In this document: one piece after another, positions 9,336 to 19,307 of the stretch
Position numbering within the stretch: position 1 is the stretch's first letter
How the letters are laid out: each line of letters opens with the position of its first letter
NCBI GenBank assembly: GCA_020252645.1
Contig: JADCCN010000003.1
Span: 124,001-188,000, forward strand
From: Methylobacterium sp.
GTDB lineage: Bacteria; Pseudomonadota; Alphaproteobacteria; Rhizobiales; Beijerinckiaceae
Direction of reading: 5' to 3'
Length of the DNA: 64,000 nt
Position numbers and translations under genes: made by a program
Notes under the pieces: generated by a model
What the model was told of the DNA's origin: nothing
Database searches by the model: none
The model's input: only the letters and a program-made list of their open reading frames with translations

Positions 9336-10133
9336 TCAATCGGTCTCGAGCTTCGGCATCGCGGCGATCAGCGCGCGGGTATAGGGGTGCTCGGGTGCCG
9401 TGAAGACCCGTTCGGTCTCGCCCTCTTCCACGACGACACCGTGCCGCATCACCATCATGCGATCGGCGAGGTAGCGCACGATGCCGAGATCATGGCTGAT
9501 GAAGACCATCGCCAAACCGAATTCCAGCTTGAGATCGCCGAGCAGGTTCAGGATCTGCGCCTGGATCGAGACGTCGAGCGCGGAGGCCGGCTCATCCGCC
9601 ACGAGGATGCGCGGCCGGGTGATGAGCGCGCGGGCAATGGCGATCCTCTGGCGCTGACCGCCGGAAAACTGGTGGGGATAGCGAGCCAGCATATCGGCAT
9701 TGAGGCCCACGCGCTCGAGGATTTCGGCCACGCGCGCATGGCGTTGCTCCCGCGCGAGGCCGGGTTCGGCGACATCGAGCGGCTCCGCCACGGTGTCGAG
9801 AATGCGCATGCGCGGGTCGAGCGAGCCATAGGGGTCCTGAAACACCATCTGGATGCCGTGGCGCCTTGCGCGCAATTCGGCCGCCGAAAGCACCGTGATC
9901 TCCTCGCCCTGCCAGAACAGCCTGCCGGAATCGGGGCGCTCCAAGGCCATCAGCAGTCGCGCGAGCGTGGATTTGCCCGAACCGCTCTCACCCACGATGC
10001 CCAGGGTTTCGCCCGCATGGACATGGAGCGAGACGTCACGCACCGCCTCGATCCGCACGCGCCGCTCCCACCAGGAGGCCCGCGGCAGGATGTAGGATTT
10101 GTGGAGGTTTCGGGCTTCCAGCATGCGGTTCAT
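9336..10133 (-). CDS. Peptide-type ABC transporter ATP-binding subunit (DppF/OppF-like)
   Basis: 265 aa. Second ATPase of a DppABCDF-type importer. Walker [10 protein letters not shown] loop MVFQDPYGSLDPR (typical of the F subunit), signature FSGGQRQRI, Walker B ILVADEP, D loop SALD and switch ISHD are all present. The C-terminal TAPEHPYTRALIAAMP segment is the oligopeptide transporter extension. ATG 10133 overlaps the stop of the preceding ATPase gene (ATGA) with GGGAGG upstream; the frame is open further upstream only because of that overlap. Confidence 0.95.
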   Translation of the reverse strand: MNRMLEARNLHKSYILPRASWWERRVRIEAVRDVSLHVHAGETLGIVGESGSGKSTLARLLMALERPDSGRLFWQGEEITVLSAAELRARRHGIQMVFQDPYGSLDPRMRILDTVAEPLDVAEPGLAREQRHARVAEILERVGLNADMLARYPHQFSGGQRQRIAIARALITRPRILVADEPASALDVSIQAQILNLLGDLKLEFGLAMVFISHDLGIVRYLADRMMVMRHGVVVEEGETERVFTAPEHPYTRALIAAMPKLETD

Positions 10134-11071
10134 TCCACCCTCCCGGGATGGAAGCACCAGGCGCGCGTATGCTCGACGGTGAGCGGTGGCTGCTCGGCCG
10201 CGCATCGCGCCTCTCCGCGCGGGCAGCGGCCGTGGAAGGGACAGCCTTCCGCGAGCAGCCGTGCAGGGGGGACAAAACCCGGGATCGGCTGGAGTCGCGT
10301 TCCGCGCCTGCGCCCGTGCGGCAGGGCCGCAAGCAGGCCTTGCGTATAGGGATGGCGCGGCTGGCGCAGCAGGGCGATCGTTTCGCCGGTTTCCATCGCC
10401 GCACCGCCATAGAGAACAAGGGTATGCCGGGCGACGCGCGCGATCACCGCAAGATCATGGCTGATGAAGAGCGTGGCCATGCCCTCATGCCGGCGAAGGT
10501 CGCGCAGCAGGTCGAGAATTTCGCTCTGCACCGTCACGTCGAGGGCGGAGGTCGGCTCATCGGCGATCAGCAGGGCGGGCTTGCAGGCCATGGCCATGGC
10601 GATCATCACGCGCTGGCGCTGCCCGCCGGATAATTCATGCGGATAGGAGCGGAGCCGGCGACGGGGCTCCTCGATCCCCACCCGCTCGAGCAGGCGCTCG
10701 GCCTCCCGCAAGGCTTCGGCATGTTCCATGACGCCATGCAGAACGAGGGGTTCGGCGATCTGTTCGCCGATGCGATGCACGGGGTTGAGCGCCGTCATCG
10801 GCTCCTGGAAGATCATGCCGATGCGATGGCCGCGAATGGTGCAGAGGCTCGCCTCGTCGAGCGCCAGCAGGTCCTCATCCTCAAGGAGGACCCGCCCCCT
10901 GGCCTCCATGCCTGGCGGCAGGAGCCCCATGATGGCAAGCGCCGTCATGGACTTGCCCGAGCCGCTTTCGCCAACGAGCCCCAGGGCCTCGCCACGGTCA
11001 ATGGAGAAGGAGAGATCCCTGAGGATCGGCGTGCCCCGGAAGCGGATGTGCAGGTGCTCGACCCGGAGCAT
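10130..11071 (-). CDS. Peptide-type ABC transporter ATP-binding subunit (DppD/OppD-like)
   Basis: 313 aa. Walker [10 protein letters not shown] loop [19 protein letters not shown] (D-subunit type), signature [12 protein letters not shown], Walker B LLIADEP and the H-loop FISHD. The C-terminal region has [12 protein letters not shown] and a cysteine cluster ([21 protein letters not shown]) that matches the iron-sulfur-binding C-terminal motif reported in OppD/DppD subunits. Pairs with the DppF-like ATPase to energise the two permeases. Ends in an ATGA overlap with the next gene. Confidence 0.95.
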   Translation of the reverse strand: MLRVEHLHIRFRGTPILRDLSFSIDRGEALGLVGESGSGKSMTALAIMGLLPPGMEARGRVLLEDEDLLALDEASLCTIRGHRIGMIFQEPMTALNPVHRIGEQIAEPLVLHGVMEHAEALREAERLLERVGIEEPRRRLRSYPHELSGGQRQRVMIAMAMACKPALLIADEPTSALDVTVQSEILDLLRDLRRHEGMATLFISHDLAVIARVARHTLVLYGGAAMETGETIALLRQPRHPYTQGLLAALPHGRRRGTRLQPIPGFVPPARLLAEGCPFHGRCPRGEARCAAEQPPLTVEHTRAWCFHPGRVE

Positions 11072-11074
11072 GGT

Positions 11075-11902
11075 TCAGCGCTCTTTCGATTTCGGATCGA
11101 GCACATCGCGCAATCCGTCGCCCAGCAGGTTGAAGCCGAGCACGCAAAGCGCGATCGCCGCGCCGGGAAAGATCGCCAGATACGCGGCCTGCGCGAAGTA
11201 GGTCTGGCTGTCATTCAGCATCCGCCCCCAGGAAGGGTTCGGCGGCTGCGTGCCGATGCCAAGATAGGAGAGCCCCGCTTCCGCGAGGATCGCCAGCGCG
11301 AACTGCACGCTGGCCTGCACGATCAGAATGCCCGTGATGTTCGGCAGGACATGGCGATGCAGGATGCCGAAGGTGGAACGCCCCGCCGCCTGCGCGGCGC
11401 GGATATAGTCGCGCGCCATCACCTGCAGGGACGCACCCCGCGCGATGCGGGCGAAAACCGGGATGTTGAAGATGCCGATGGCAAGGATCGCATTCACCAG
11501 TCCCGGCCCGAGAAAGGTGAGGATCAGGATCGCGGTCAGCACGGCCGGAAAGGCGAAGGTGAAATCGCAGATGCGCATGATCGCCTCATCGAGAAGCGAA
11601 CCCTCGCGGGTGGCGGCCATCATGCCCAGCGCGACGCCGATCGAAAGACCGATGCCGACGGCCACCACGCCCACCAGCAGGGCGTTGCGCGCACCCATCA
11701 TCAGCATGGAGAGCACATCGCGCCCGAACTGATCCGTGCCGAGCCAGTTCGTCGCCGAAGGCGGGCGCAGACGGGCGGAAATCCGCATCGCCGTGGGGTC
11801 GAACGGCGTCCAGATCATCGCCAGCAACGCCACGCCCAGCACCAGCAAGGTGATCGAAAGCCCCAGGACGAAGCTCGGATGGCGCAGCGCGCGATCGATC
11901 AT
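11075..11902 (-). CDS. Peptide-type ABC transporter permease (DppC-like)
   Basis: 275 aa with about six TM helices. The N-terminal NWLGTDQFGRDVLS motif is diagnostic of DppC/OppC permeases, and RAAQAAGRSTFGILHRHVLPN is the EAA loop that contacts the ATPase. GLSYLGIGTQPPNPSWG near the end is also family-typical. Its ATG overlaps the stop of the DppB-like gene (ATGA); three bases separate it from the next ATPase gene. Confidence 0.95.
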   Translation of the reverse strand: MIDRALRHPSFVLGLSITLLVLGVALLAMIWTPFDPTAMRISARLRPPSATNWLGTDQFGRDVLSMLMMGARNALLVGVVAVGIGLSIGVALGMMAATREGSLLDEAIMRICDFTFAFPAVLTAILILTFLGPGLVNAILAIGIFNIPVFARIARGASLQVMARDYIRAAQAAGRSTFGILHRHVLPNITGILIVQASVQFALAILAEAGLSYLGIGTQPPNPSWGRMLNDSQTYFAQAAYLAIFPGAAIALCVLGFNLLGDGLRDVLDPKSKER

Positions 11903-12858
11903 CGTCCGACCCCTCGCCCGAAGCGCAGGCGCGGATCGATGAGGCCATAGGCCATGTCCACACCGGCATTCACGAGGATGACCGCGCCGACATAGATCAT
12001 CACGAGGCTCTTCACGGTCACGAGGTCGTGCCCGCCAACCGACTGGAAAATCAGCCGCCCGAGGCCGGGCAGCGCGAAGACATTCTCGATGATGATCGTG
12101 CCGGTGATCAGGAAGGAGAACTGCAGGGCCAGCATGGTGATGACCGGCACCATGGCGTTGCGCAGCACGTGCCGGCGCAGCGTCTGCCCCGCCGTCAGCC
12201 CCTTAGCGCGTGCGGTACGCACGAAATCCTCGCCCAGGGCTTCCAGCACCGCCGTTCGCGTGAGGCGCGCGAGCACGGCGCCCTGCGGCAGGGCCAGCGC
12301 GAAAGCCGGCAGGAAGAGCGCCCGAAGGCTGTCAACCACGCCGGCATCCCAGCCCGGAAAGCCCCCCGCCGGAAACCAGCCAAGCCCGATGGCGAAAACC
12401 AGAACCATGAGGATGCCGAACCAGAAATTCGGGATGGCGAGCCCCGCCTGCGCAGCAGCCATCAGCGCGGAATCAACAAGGCTGTTCGCGCGGCTGGCAG
12501 CCAGCGCCCCGAGCGTGATGCCCAGAATGGAGGCGAAAAGGCTTGCCATGATTGCCAGAGGCAGCGTGACTTGCAGGCGCTCGGCGATGAGGCCCGCCAC
12601 CGGCACGCGATACGCATAGGAGATGCCAAGATCGCCGGTGACAAAGCCGGTCATCCACCGGAGGAACCGCACGACAACCGGCGCATCAAGGCCCAGTTCC
12701 GCCCGCAGCGCCGCGATGGTCTCGGGCGTGGCCGAGAGCCCCAGCATGACGGCCGCCGGATCGCCCGGAAGCACCTCGGTCACGCAGAAGATGACCAGGG
12801 CAGCGACGATGAGCGTGCTCAGCAGCGTCACCAGCCTGCGCGCGAGGAAGGCGATCAT
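11899..12858 (-). CDS. Peptide-type ABC transporter permease (DppB-like)
   Basis: 319 aa with about six TM helices. Starts with FLARRLVTLLSTL, followed by the VLPGDPAAVMLG periplasmic segment of DppB/OppB permeases. The EAA loop reads RTARAKGLTAGQTLRRHVLRN. It forms the translocation pore with the DppC-like subunit. Starts 30 bp after the binding-protein stop and overlaps the next gene by ATGA. Confidence 0.95.
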   Translation of the reverse strand: MIAFLARRLVTLLSTLIVAALVIFCVTEVLPGDPAAVMLGLSATPETIAALRAELGLDAPVVVRFLRWMTGFVTGDLGISYAYRVPVAGLIAERLQVTLPLAIMASLFASILGITLGALAASRANSLVDSALMAAAQAGLAIPNFWFGILMVLVFAIGLGWFPAGGFPGWDAGVVDSLRALFLPAFALALPQGAVLARLTRTAVLEALGEDFVRTARAKGLTAGQTLRRHVLRNAMVPVITMLALQFSFLITGTIIIENVFALPGLGRLIFQSVGGHDLVTVKSLVMIYVGAVILVNAGVDMAYGLIDPRLRFGRGVGR

Positions 12859-12888
12859 GGCGGGATGCCGCGCGGCCGCCCCGGGCGC

Positions 12889-14385
12889 TCACTCCCAGTG
12901 GAGCTGTGCGAGCGGATTGGCGGGCACCGGCCAGTTGTTCCACATGCCCTTGAGGCCGGCGCGGCTGACCGTGATCTTCGGCAGCATGAAGAGATAGACA
13001 TTCACATGGTCTGCGGTGATGAGGCGCTGGGTCTCCTGGAAGGCCGCGATGCGTTCCGCCTCGGTCTTCGCCGATTTCGTGCGGGCCACGGCAGCCTTCA
13101 CCGCCTCGGAAACATAGCCGAAATAATAGCCATCCCGCGCGTAGATGTTGATGTCGAGCGGCTCGACATGCGCCACGATGGTGAGATCATAATCGCGCTG
13201 GCGAAAGACCCGCTCCAGCCACTGCGCCCATTGCACGGGCTCGATCGAGACCTTGATCCCCACCTGCCCGAGCATCGCCGCGACGATCTCGCCGCCGCGC
13301 TGCGCATAGGCCGGCGGCGGCAGGCGCAACGTCACCGAAAAGCCGTTGGGGTAACCGGCTTCCGCGAGCAGCCTCTTCGCGGCGGCCGGATCGTATTTCA
13401 CCGCGCCCGTGAGATCGAGATAAGCCGGATGGTTCGGCGAGAAATGCGTGCCGATCAGCGTGCCGAAGCCCGAGATCGCCCCTTCATTCACCTGCGCGCG
13501 GTCAATGGCCTTGGAGATCGCCTCGCGCACCTTCGGATTGTTGAAAGGCGCCTTGCCATTGTTCATTGCGACGATCGTCTCGCCCTCGGTGCGCCCGACG
13601 CTGACGCGCAGGTTCGCATTGGCGCGAAGCTGCGGCACGGCTTCCGGCGCGCTGAGATTGGTATGCGCGTCGCAATCGCCGGCCGTGAGTGCCGCGACCT
13701 GCGCCTGCGGATCGGAAATGAAGCGGAAGGTGGCATTGGCGATGGCCGGCTTCCTGCCCCAGTAATTCTCGTTGCGCTTCAGCACGAGGCGGTCGCCCCG
13801 GTTCCAGCGCACGAACTGGTAGGGGCCCGTGCCCACCGGCTCGGCGGCGGCCTTGTCGGCGGATTTCGCCGAGAAGATCGTGGCATCGGCCCAGGCCAGG
13901 CTATCGAGGAAATCGCCCGCGAAGCTTTTCAGCGTGATGACGACCGTGCGGGCATCGCGTGCCTCGATGCGGTCGATGGGCGCGAAAATCCATTTCTGGC
14001 TGTTCTTGGAATCGGGCGCCATCGCGCGCTCGAAGGAGAATTTCACATCCTCCGCCGTCAGCGCGGCACCATCATGGAACGTGACGCCCGCGCGAAGCGT
14101 GATGGTATGCGCAAGACCGTCCGCGCTTGAATCGATCTTCTCGGCAAGCCGCGGCTCGATGCGCCCCTCGGCGTTGAAGGCCAGCAGCGTCTCGAACACA
14201 TTGTCATAGGTGACTTCGCGAATGGCTGCCGCCGCGCCACCCGCGGGATCGAGGATCGGCGGCTCCAGAGTCTGGCAGACCACCACCGAGTCCTTCGGTG
14301 CCTGCGCCATGGCAGGCAGGGCGAGCGGCAGGGCGAGGGCGGCAAGCCCCAGGGAAAGCGCCAGCCGGCAGGATGAATGTTGCAT
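12889..14385 (-). CDS. Periplasmic solute-binding protein, peptide/nickel ABC family (SBP_bac_5)
   Basis: 498 aa. Signal peptide about residues 1-28 (LALSLGLAALALPLALPAMA, cleaved before QAPKD). The mature protein has family 5 landmarks: LEPPILDPAGG, DNVFETLLAF, ITLRAGVTFHDGAALTAEDVKFS, GTGPY and the late RLPPPAY/RDYDLTIV segments. It should capture a peptide or amino-acid derivative and deliver it to the permeases encoded next. ATG 14385 is chosen because GGGGAGG precedes it and it opens the signal peptide; an ATG 54 bp upstream lacks both. The M20 deacylase upstream hints at an N-acylated or dipeptide-like ligand; this is inference. Confidence 0.93.
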   Translation of the reverse strand: MQHSSCRLALSLGLAALALPLALPAMAQAPKDSVVVCQTLEPPILDPAGGAAAAIREVTYDNVFETLLAFNAEGRIEPRLAEKIDSSADGLAHTITLRAGVTFHDGAALTAEDVKFSFERAMAPDSKNSQKWIFAPIDRIEARDARTVVITLKSFAGDFLDSLAWADATIFSAKSADKAAAEPVGTGPYQFVRWNRGDRLVLKRNENYWGRKPAIANATFRFISDPQAQVAALTAGDCDAHTNLSAPEAVPQLRANANLRVSVGRTEGETIVAMNNGKAPFNNPKVREAISKAIDRAQVNEGAISGFGTLIGTHFSPNHPAYLDLTGAVKYDPAAAKRLLAEAGYPNGFSVTLRLPPPAYAQRGGEIVAAMLGQVGIKVSIEPVQWAQWLERVFRQRDYDLTIVAHVEPLDINIYARDGYYFGYVSEAVKAAVARTKSAKTEAERIAAFQETQRLITADHVNVYLFMLPKITVSRAGLKGMWNNWPVPANPLAQLHWE

Positions 14386-14431
14386 GCGACGATCCTCCCC
14401 AGACATGCGATGCGCTTTCGCGCAACCGGAC

Positions 14432-15727
14432 TTATGCATTCTCCGTGCGCTCGTGCAACAGCGTGAGCGCGGCAGCCGCCATGACCTTGGCGGAAGCGAT
14501 CATATCATCAATTCCGATCCATTCATCCGGCTGGTGGGCGAGATCGAGGATTCCCGGTCCATAGGCGACGCAAGCCTGCACCGAACCATGCCGGGTGATG
14601 TGCTTCTGGTCGTAGGTTCCGGGCGAAGCGACGAGGCTCGCCGGCCGGTCGAAGAGCTTCCCGATCCAGTGGTCGAGACTCTGCACCAGCGGGGCATCCG
14701 TTGGCGTCATCGTCGGCTCGAAACTCATGATCTCGCGGATTGAATAGTCGATTCCGGCACGCGCGGCCTTCACGCGCTCGAGCAGTTCGACGATCTCGCT
14801 CTTCACGGCGGTGAAATCCTCCTCGACGAGGTAGCGCCGGTCGAGCACCAGACGGCAGCGATCCGCCACGACAGGCGCGGGGCGACCATTGCCGGGCTCG
14901 GGCTGGCCGCCATGGATCGAGTTGAAATTCAGCGTCGCGCGTCGCGCGCCCTCCGGCATGCAGGGCATGGCCGTGACGCGATTGCCGAGGCGCGGCATCA
15001 GGTCCTTCTCGATCAGCGCCAGCAGGTCGCCCATTCCGGCGATCGCGTTGACACCGAGGAAGGGCATCGCGCCATGCCCGATGGCGCCGGTGATCTCCAC
15101 CTCCGCCCACCACACGCCGCGATGGCCGAGGCAGATGCGATCCGGGTTCAGCGGCTCGGGGATGATCACGTGATCGACGCGGGAACGATCAAAAAAACCC
15201 TGCCGCGCGAAATAGCCCGCGCCTCCGAAACCGCCGGATTCCTCATCCGCCGTGCCGGAGAATTCGAGCGCGCCGCGGGTGAGTAGCCCGCAGGCCAGCA
15301 ATGCATCGATCGCGATGAGGCTCGCGGCAATGCCGCCCTTCATGTCACAGGCGCCGCGGCCATAGATGCGGCCATCCTTCACCACGCCCTCGAAGGGCGG
15401 GACGGTCCAGCCCAGGCCGACCTCGACCACATCGATATGACCGTTGAAATGCACGCAAGGGCCGGGCTCTCCGCCTTCGAACCGGCCGATCACGTTCCAG
15501 CGCGGAAAGGCGTCGCTGTCATCCGGCTCCCCCAGCGCCCGGATATGGCGCACCGCGCCGCCGCGCGCTTCCAGCCATTCCCCGAGATAGGCGCAGATCG
15601 CGCGATAATCCGCGCCCGGCGGGTTGATGGTGGGGAAACGAAGCAGATCCTGCGTGAGGCTCACAAGGGCCGCGCGCGAGGCATCGATCCGCGCGAAAAG
15701 CCGGCTGATGGCATCCGCCGCGACCAT
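14432..15727 (-). CDS. M20 family metallohydrolase (ArgE/DapE-type deacylase)
   Basis: 431 aa di-zinc amidohydrolase. Metal ligands are in FNGHIDVV (His, Asp), GRGACDMKGG, TADEESGG (catalytic Glu with metal Glu) and a late H in QKHITRHG. The lid/dimerisation domain occupies the middle, from about GHRGVWWAEVEITG. ATG 15727 follows GGGGAGGA; a start 36 bp upstream lacks it. First gene of the operon, so it probably hydrolyses the compound imported by the downstream ABC system. The substrate (N-acyl amino acid, succinyl-diaminopimelate-like, or other) cannot be fixed. Confidence 0.9.
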   Translation of the reverse strand: MVAADAISRLFARIDASRAALVSLTQDLLRFPTINPPGADYRAICAYLGEWLEARGGAVRHIRALGEPDDSDAFPRWNVIGRFEGGEPGPCVHFNGHIDVVEVGLGWTVPPFEGVVKDGRIYGRGACDMKGGIAASLIAIDALLACGLLTRGALEFSGTADEESGGFGGAGYFARQGFFDRSRVDHVIIPEPLNPDRICLGHRGVWWAEVEITGAIGHGAMPFLGVNAIAGMGDLLALIEKDLMPRLGNRVTAMPCMPEGARRATLNFNSIHGGQPEPGNGRPAPVVADRCRLVLDRRYLVEEDFTAVKSEIVELLERVKAARAGIDYSIREIMSFEPTMTPTDAPLVQSLDHWIGKLFDRPASLVASPGTYDQKHITRHGSVQACVAYGPGILDLAHQPDEWIGIDDMIASAKVMAAAALTLLHERTENA

Positions 15728-15777
15728 GGCTCCTCCCCGCTTCCACACGATGAGAATAGCCATGCTCGCGCCGCTGG

Positions 15778-16608
15778 CTAGAAGAAAATGCCCCAGATGA
15801 ACCGGGCCGAAACCACCACGAGGAACAGGCCGAACGCCACTTCCAGCGTGCGCTTCTGCATCCGATGCGCCAGACGCGCGCCGAAAGGCGCGAAATAGGC
15901 CGAAACCGGCGCGATGAGCACAAGGCCGAGCAGCGAGACATAGCCCACCGAAAGCGGCGGCAGCACCGGCATCTTCGACCAGCCCGCGAGGATGTAGCTG
16001 ATCGCCCCGGGAATGGAGATCAGCACGCCGAGGCCGGAAGAGGTCGCCACCGCATTGTGGATCGCCTTCCCATGCAGCGTGAGGATCATGTTCGAAATGG
16101 CCCCGCCGCCGATGCCCATGAGGGCCGAGGCAAGGCCGATGAGCACGCCATAGGCGCGCATGCCGGCCTTGCCCGGCAGTTCCGGCGCGATGCGCCAGTC
16201 ATCCCGGCCCGCAAGCAGTTTCGTCGCATTCGAGGCGGCGACCAGCACGAAGACGAGTTTCAGGACGAGGGGCGGCGCGAAAGCGGCAATCGCGCCCCCG
16301 ACGAGCACCGAGAGCACCACCGGAACGGCCCAGACCTTCAGCACATCCTCCAGCACCTTTCCCTTCGCGCGATGCGCCCGGTAGGATTGCACGGATGTCG
16401 GGATGATGATGGCGAGCGAGGTGCCGACGCAAAGATGCATCCGCACATCTTCCGGCACGCCGAGAAACCCGAAAATCTGGTAGAGCACCGGAACAATGAC
16501 CGCGCCGCCCCCCACCCCGAACATGCCGGCGAGAAGGCCGGTCAGCACCCCCGCAGCCAACAGCGCGATGATCAGCGGAACGAGGTCGCCGAGGGGAATG
16601 CCGAACAT
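15778..16608 (-). CDS. TauE/SafE family permease
   Basis: 276 aa with about eight hydrophobic helices arranged as two repeats. Repeat signatures GLLAGMFGVGGGAVIVP and GLASALMGIGGGAISN fit the TauE/SafE family, which exports sulfite or moves organosulfur or organic anions. The gene was started at ATG 16608 (MFGIPLGDL) because upstream codons have no membrane-protein character. It ends 50 bp before the M20 gene and may belong to the same transcript. Substrate unknown. Confidence 0.9.
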   Translation of the reverse strand: MFGIPLGDLVPLIIALLAAGVLTGLLAGMFGVGGGAVIVPVLYQIFGFLGVPEDVRMHLCVGTSLAIIIPTSVQSYRAHRAKGKVLEDVLKVWAVPVVLSVLVGGAIAAFAPPLVLKLVFVLVAASNATKLLAGRDDWRIAPELPGKAGMRAYGVLIGLASALMGIGGGAISNMILTLHGKAIHNAVATSSGLGVLISIPGAISYILAGWSKMPVLPPLSVGYVSLLGLVLIAPVSAYFAPFGARLAHRMQKRTLEVAFGLFLVVVSARFIWGIFF

Positions 16609-17060
16609 GATGTGGATTTCCGTTTGGAATGGATGCGGAAGGGCTGTAACGCAATCGCAGGCACGGTGCAAATCGAACGGCAGGAAATCTGACAGAAACG
16701 CAGTCCAATCCGCCCGGGCATAAGCGCATTTTTCAGGAAATTTCACCTGTTATTGCGCAAATTTTGCAATATAATAAAGTCATTATCATAAAGATAGACG
16801 AATAAATCCTCTCGTATCTCCTATTTATGATCATGATTGATTTTTGTTTTTCCGTTTTATTGATAGATATTCTATATTTTTTTCTTTTGTATATCCTGTT
16901 TTATTTTCAGATATCCGTTTTTGCATCGCGGATTGAAGGCTTGCAATTCGCTGCAAATCGAGGACTTTACACACCGAAGCAAAGCCTGTAGCGGCCAAGA
17001 GGTCATGGGGAGCCCGCGAGCCGGCTCGGCATTGCGGGGAAACGACATGAGGGGCAGCGC
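16609..17060. other. AT-rich intergenic region between tauE-like and tctB genes
   Basis: 452 bp without a gene. Bases about 16740-16920 are strikingly AT-rich for this genome. A TATAAT at 16770-16775 reads toward tctB. Just upstream lie an 8-bp palindrome TTGCGCAA (16753-16760) and the overlapping GCAAA-T-TTTGC (16757-16767), which would sit between -10 and -35 and could be an operator. No good -35 is visible at 17 bp. That would leave a leader of about 280 nt before tctB. Confidence 0.5.
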
Positions 17061-17645
17061 ATGATCGCGAAACCGCCGGGCGGCAGCGCCCGATCGATCC
17101 AGGACATTGCGGGTGGGGCATTTCTTGTCGCGATCGCGGCTTTGGCCCTTTATCTCGTCAACCATCTGCCTGCCTCTGGCCGTGTCGGCTTTGCCTCGGG
17201 CACCGCGCCGCGTCTCTTCGCCTATGGGCTGATGGCGCTGGGCGCCTGGATCATGATCTCGGGCATCTTCAAGGAGGGGCCCTCGATCGGCAGCCTGAAC
17301 TGGCGTGGTCTCGCCACCATTCTCGGCTCGGTGCTGATCTTCGCAATTGGCATTCGGGTCGTCGGGCTCGCGTTGATCGGCGTGCCGATGGTGGTGCTGG
17401 CCTCGCTGGCCGACAAGCAGTTCCGGGCGGTGGAAGCGCTCTATTTCGGGGTGGGGATGACGGCGTTCTGCGGCCTGCTCTTCCCCACGGTCCTGGGTCA
17501 GCCGATTCCGCTCTGGCCGCCGTTCCTTGACATGACGCCCGGCAAGCCGACGGCGATCATCGTCCAGGCAATCGCGGGGGGCGTGGTTCTGGCCGCCCTG
17601 ATCTATGCCGCGCGGCGTGTCGTGCAGAGCAGGAAGGGCAACTGA
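17061..17645 (+). CDS. tctB: Tripartite tricarboxylate transporter small membrane subunit
   Basis: 194 aa with four predicted TM helices (about 18-34, 54-68, 85-117 and 160-180). Position before a TctA gene and topology identify TctB. It partners the large TctA channel in proton- or sodium-coupled uptake of carboxylates delivered by a periplasmic TctC protein. It ends two bases before the tctA start. The ligand is not predictable from this subunit. Confidence 0.88.
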   Translation: MIAKPPGGSARSIQDIAGGAFLVAIAALALYLVNHLPASGRVGFASGTAPRLFAYGLMALGAWIMISGIFKEGPSIGSLNWRGLATILGSVLIFAIGIRVVGLALIGVPMVVLASLADKQFRAVEALYFGVGMTAFCGLLFPTVLGQPIPLWPPFLDMTPGKPTAIIVQAIAGGVVLAALIYAARRVVQSRKGN

Positions 17646-17647
17646 CA

Positions 17648-19159
17648 ATGGAACTCCTTGCCAATCTTGCCCATGGTTTCTCGGTTGCCGTCACCCCAAC
17701 CAACATCCTGCTCTGCCTCATCGGCGCGCTGGTCGGCACCCTGATCGGCGTTCTCCCGGGCATCGGGCCGATCGCGACCATCGCGATGCTGCTGCCGATC
17801 ACCTACAAGCTCGACCCCACCGGCGCGCTCATCATGCTCGCGGGCATCTATTACGGCGCGCAATATGGCGGCTCGACCACGGCCATCCTGGTGAACCTGC
17901 CCGGAGAAAGTTCATCGGTCGTGACCGCGATCGACGGCCACCAGATGGCGAAGAAGGGACGCGCCGGCGCGGCGCTCGCCATCGCCGCCATCGGCTCGTT
18001 CATCGCGGGGACCTTCGGCACGATTCTCGTGGCGGCTCTGGGCAAGCCGCTGACCGCGGTGGCGCAGGCTTTCGGGCCGGCGGATTACTTCTCGCTGATG
18101 GTGCTCGGCCTTGTCTGCGCCATCGTGCTCGCCTCGGGATCGGTGTTGAAGGCGATTGCGATGATCTTCCTCGGGCTGCTGCTCTCCACGATCGGCACCG
18201 ATCTCGAGACCGGCGAGCAGCGCATGACCTTCGGCTTCCTGCCCCTGGCGGACGGGATCGAATTCGTGACGCTCGCCATGGGCATGTTCGGCTTTGCCGA
18301 GATTCTCCGCAATCTCGAGAACCAGGAAAGCCGCGATCTCGTGCAGCAGAAGGTAACGAACCTGATGCCCACGAAAGCGGACATGATGGAAGCGGCTCCT
18401 GCCGTGGCGCGCGGCACGCTGCTCGGTTCCATCCTCGGCATCCTGCCGGGCGGCGGCGCGGTTCTGGCGGCCTTCGGCGCCTATACGCTTGAGAAGAAGC
18501 TCTCGAAGCGGCCACAGGAATTCGGCAAGGGTGCCATCCGTGGCGTTGCGGGCCCGGAATCGGCGAATAACGCGGCGGCGCAGACCTCCTTCATCCCGCT
18601 CCTCACGCTCGGCATTCCGCCGAATGCGGTGATGGCCGTGATGGTTGGCGCGATGACCATTCACGGCATCGTTCCGGGTCCGCAGATCATGACGAAGCAG
18701 CCGGACCTCTTCTGGGGCCTCATCGCCTCGATGTGGATCGGAAACCTGATGCTCGTCATCATCAACCTGCCGCTGGTGGGCCTGTGGGTGCGCCTCTTGC
18801 GCGTGCCCTACCGCATGCTCTTCCCCGCGATCCTTTTTTTCTGCGCCATCGGCGTCTATTCGATCAACAACCAGCCCTTCGATGTGGTGCTCACAGCCTT
18901 CTTCGGGCTGATGGGCTACCTGCTGATCAAGCTCGGGTTCGAGCCGGCGCCCATGCTCGTGGCCTTCGTGCTCGGCAAGATCATGGAAGAGAAGCTGCGC
19001 CAGGCGATGCTGCTCTCGCGGGGCGATCCATGGACTTTCGTGGATTTCTCGCGCCACCCCATCTCGACCGTGCTGATCGTGGTCTCCGTGGCTTTGCTGG
19101 CCCTCGCGATCACGCCGGCGCTGCGAAAGAAGCGCGACCAGGTCTTCGTCGAGGACTGA
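17648..19159 (+). CDS. tctA: Tripartite tricarboxylate transporter large membrane subunit
   Basis: 503 aa, the standard TctA length, with about 11-12 TM helices. Repeated glycine-rich motifs [19 protein letters not shown] and [20 protein letters not shown] are the duplicated family signature. [22 protein letters not shown] and [17 protein letters not shown] are further hallmarks. Inner-membrane translocation channel of the TTT system. Followed at once by a strong intrinsic terminator. Confidence 0.96.
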   Translation: MELLANLAHGFSVAVTPTNILLCLIGALVGTLIGVLPGIGPIATIAMLLPITYKLDPTGALIMLAGIYYGAQYGGSTTAILVNLPGESSSVVTAIDGHQMAKKGRAGAALAIAAIGSFIAGTFGTILVAALGKPLTAVAQAFGPADYFSLMVLGLVCAIVLASGSVLKAIAMIFLGLLLSTIGTDLETGEQRMTFGFLPLADGIEFVTLAMGMFGFAEILRNLENQESRDLVQQKVTNLMPTKADMMEAAPAVARGTLLGSILGILPGGGAVLAAFGAYTLEKKLSKRPQEFGKGAIRGVAGPESANNAAAQTSFIPLLTLGIPPNAVMAVMVGAMTIHGIVPGPQIMTKQPDLFWGLIASMWIGNLMLVIINLPLVGLWVRLLRVPYRMLFPAILFFCAIGVYSINNQPFDVVLTAFFGLMGYLLIKLGFEPAPMLVAFVLGKIMEEKLRQAMLLSRGDPWTFVDFSRHPISTVLIVVSVALLALAITPALRKKRDQVFVED

Positions 19160-19166
19160 GACAGGA

Positions 19167-19190
19167 GGGCGGGTCCACCCCGCCCTTTTT
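19167..19190 (+). terminator. Rho-independent terminator after tctA
   Basis: GGGCGGG and CCCGCCC pair around a 5-base loop and are followed directly by TTTTT. It starts 8 bp after the tctA stop, so it should separate tctBA from tctC at least partly. Confidence 0.85.
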
Positions 19191-19307
19191 CGTTCCGCGC
19201 GCTGCCGCCAATGGCCGGATATGGATTCTACGGACTTGCCGGAATGGCGCTGCGCGCTACCGTTCTGGTGCAGGAAAAGCACGACAGAATGATCGAGGGA
19301 GAAACTG

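Noticed and set aside
14386-14439. Upstream start for the solute-binding protein
   Set aside because: It would put 18 charged residues before the signal peptide and overlap the deacylase end, while ATG 14385 has a strong GGAGG before it.
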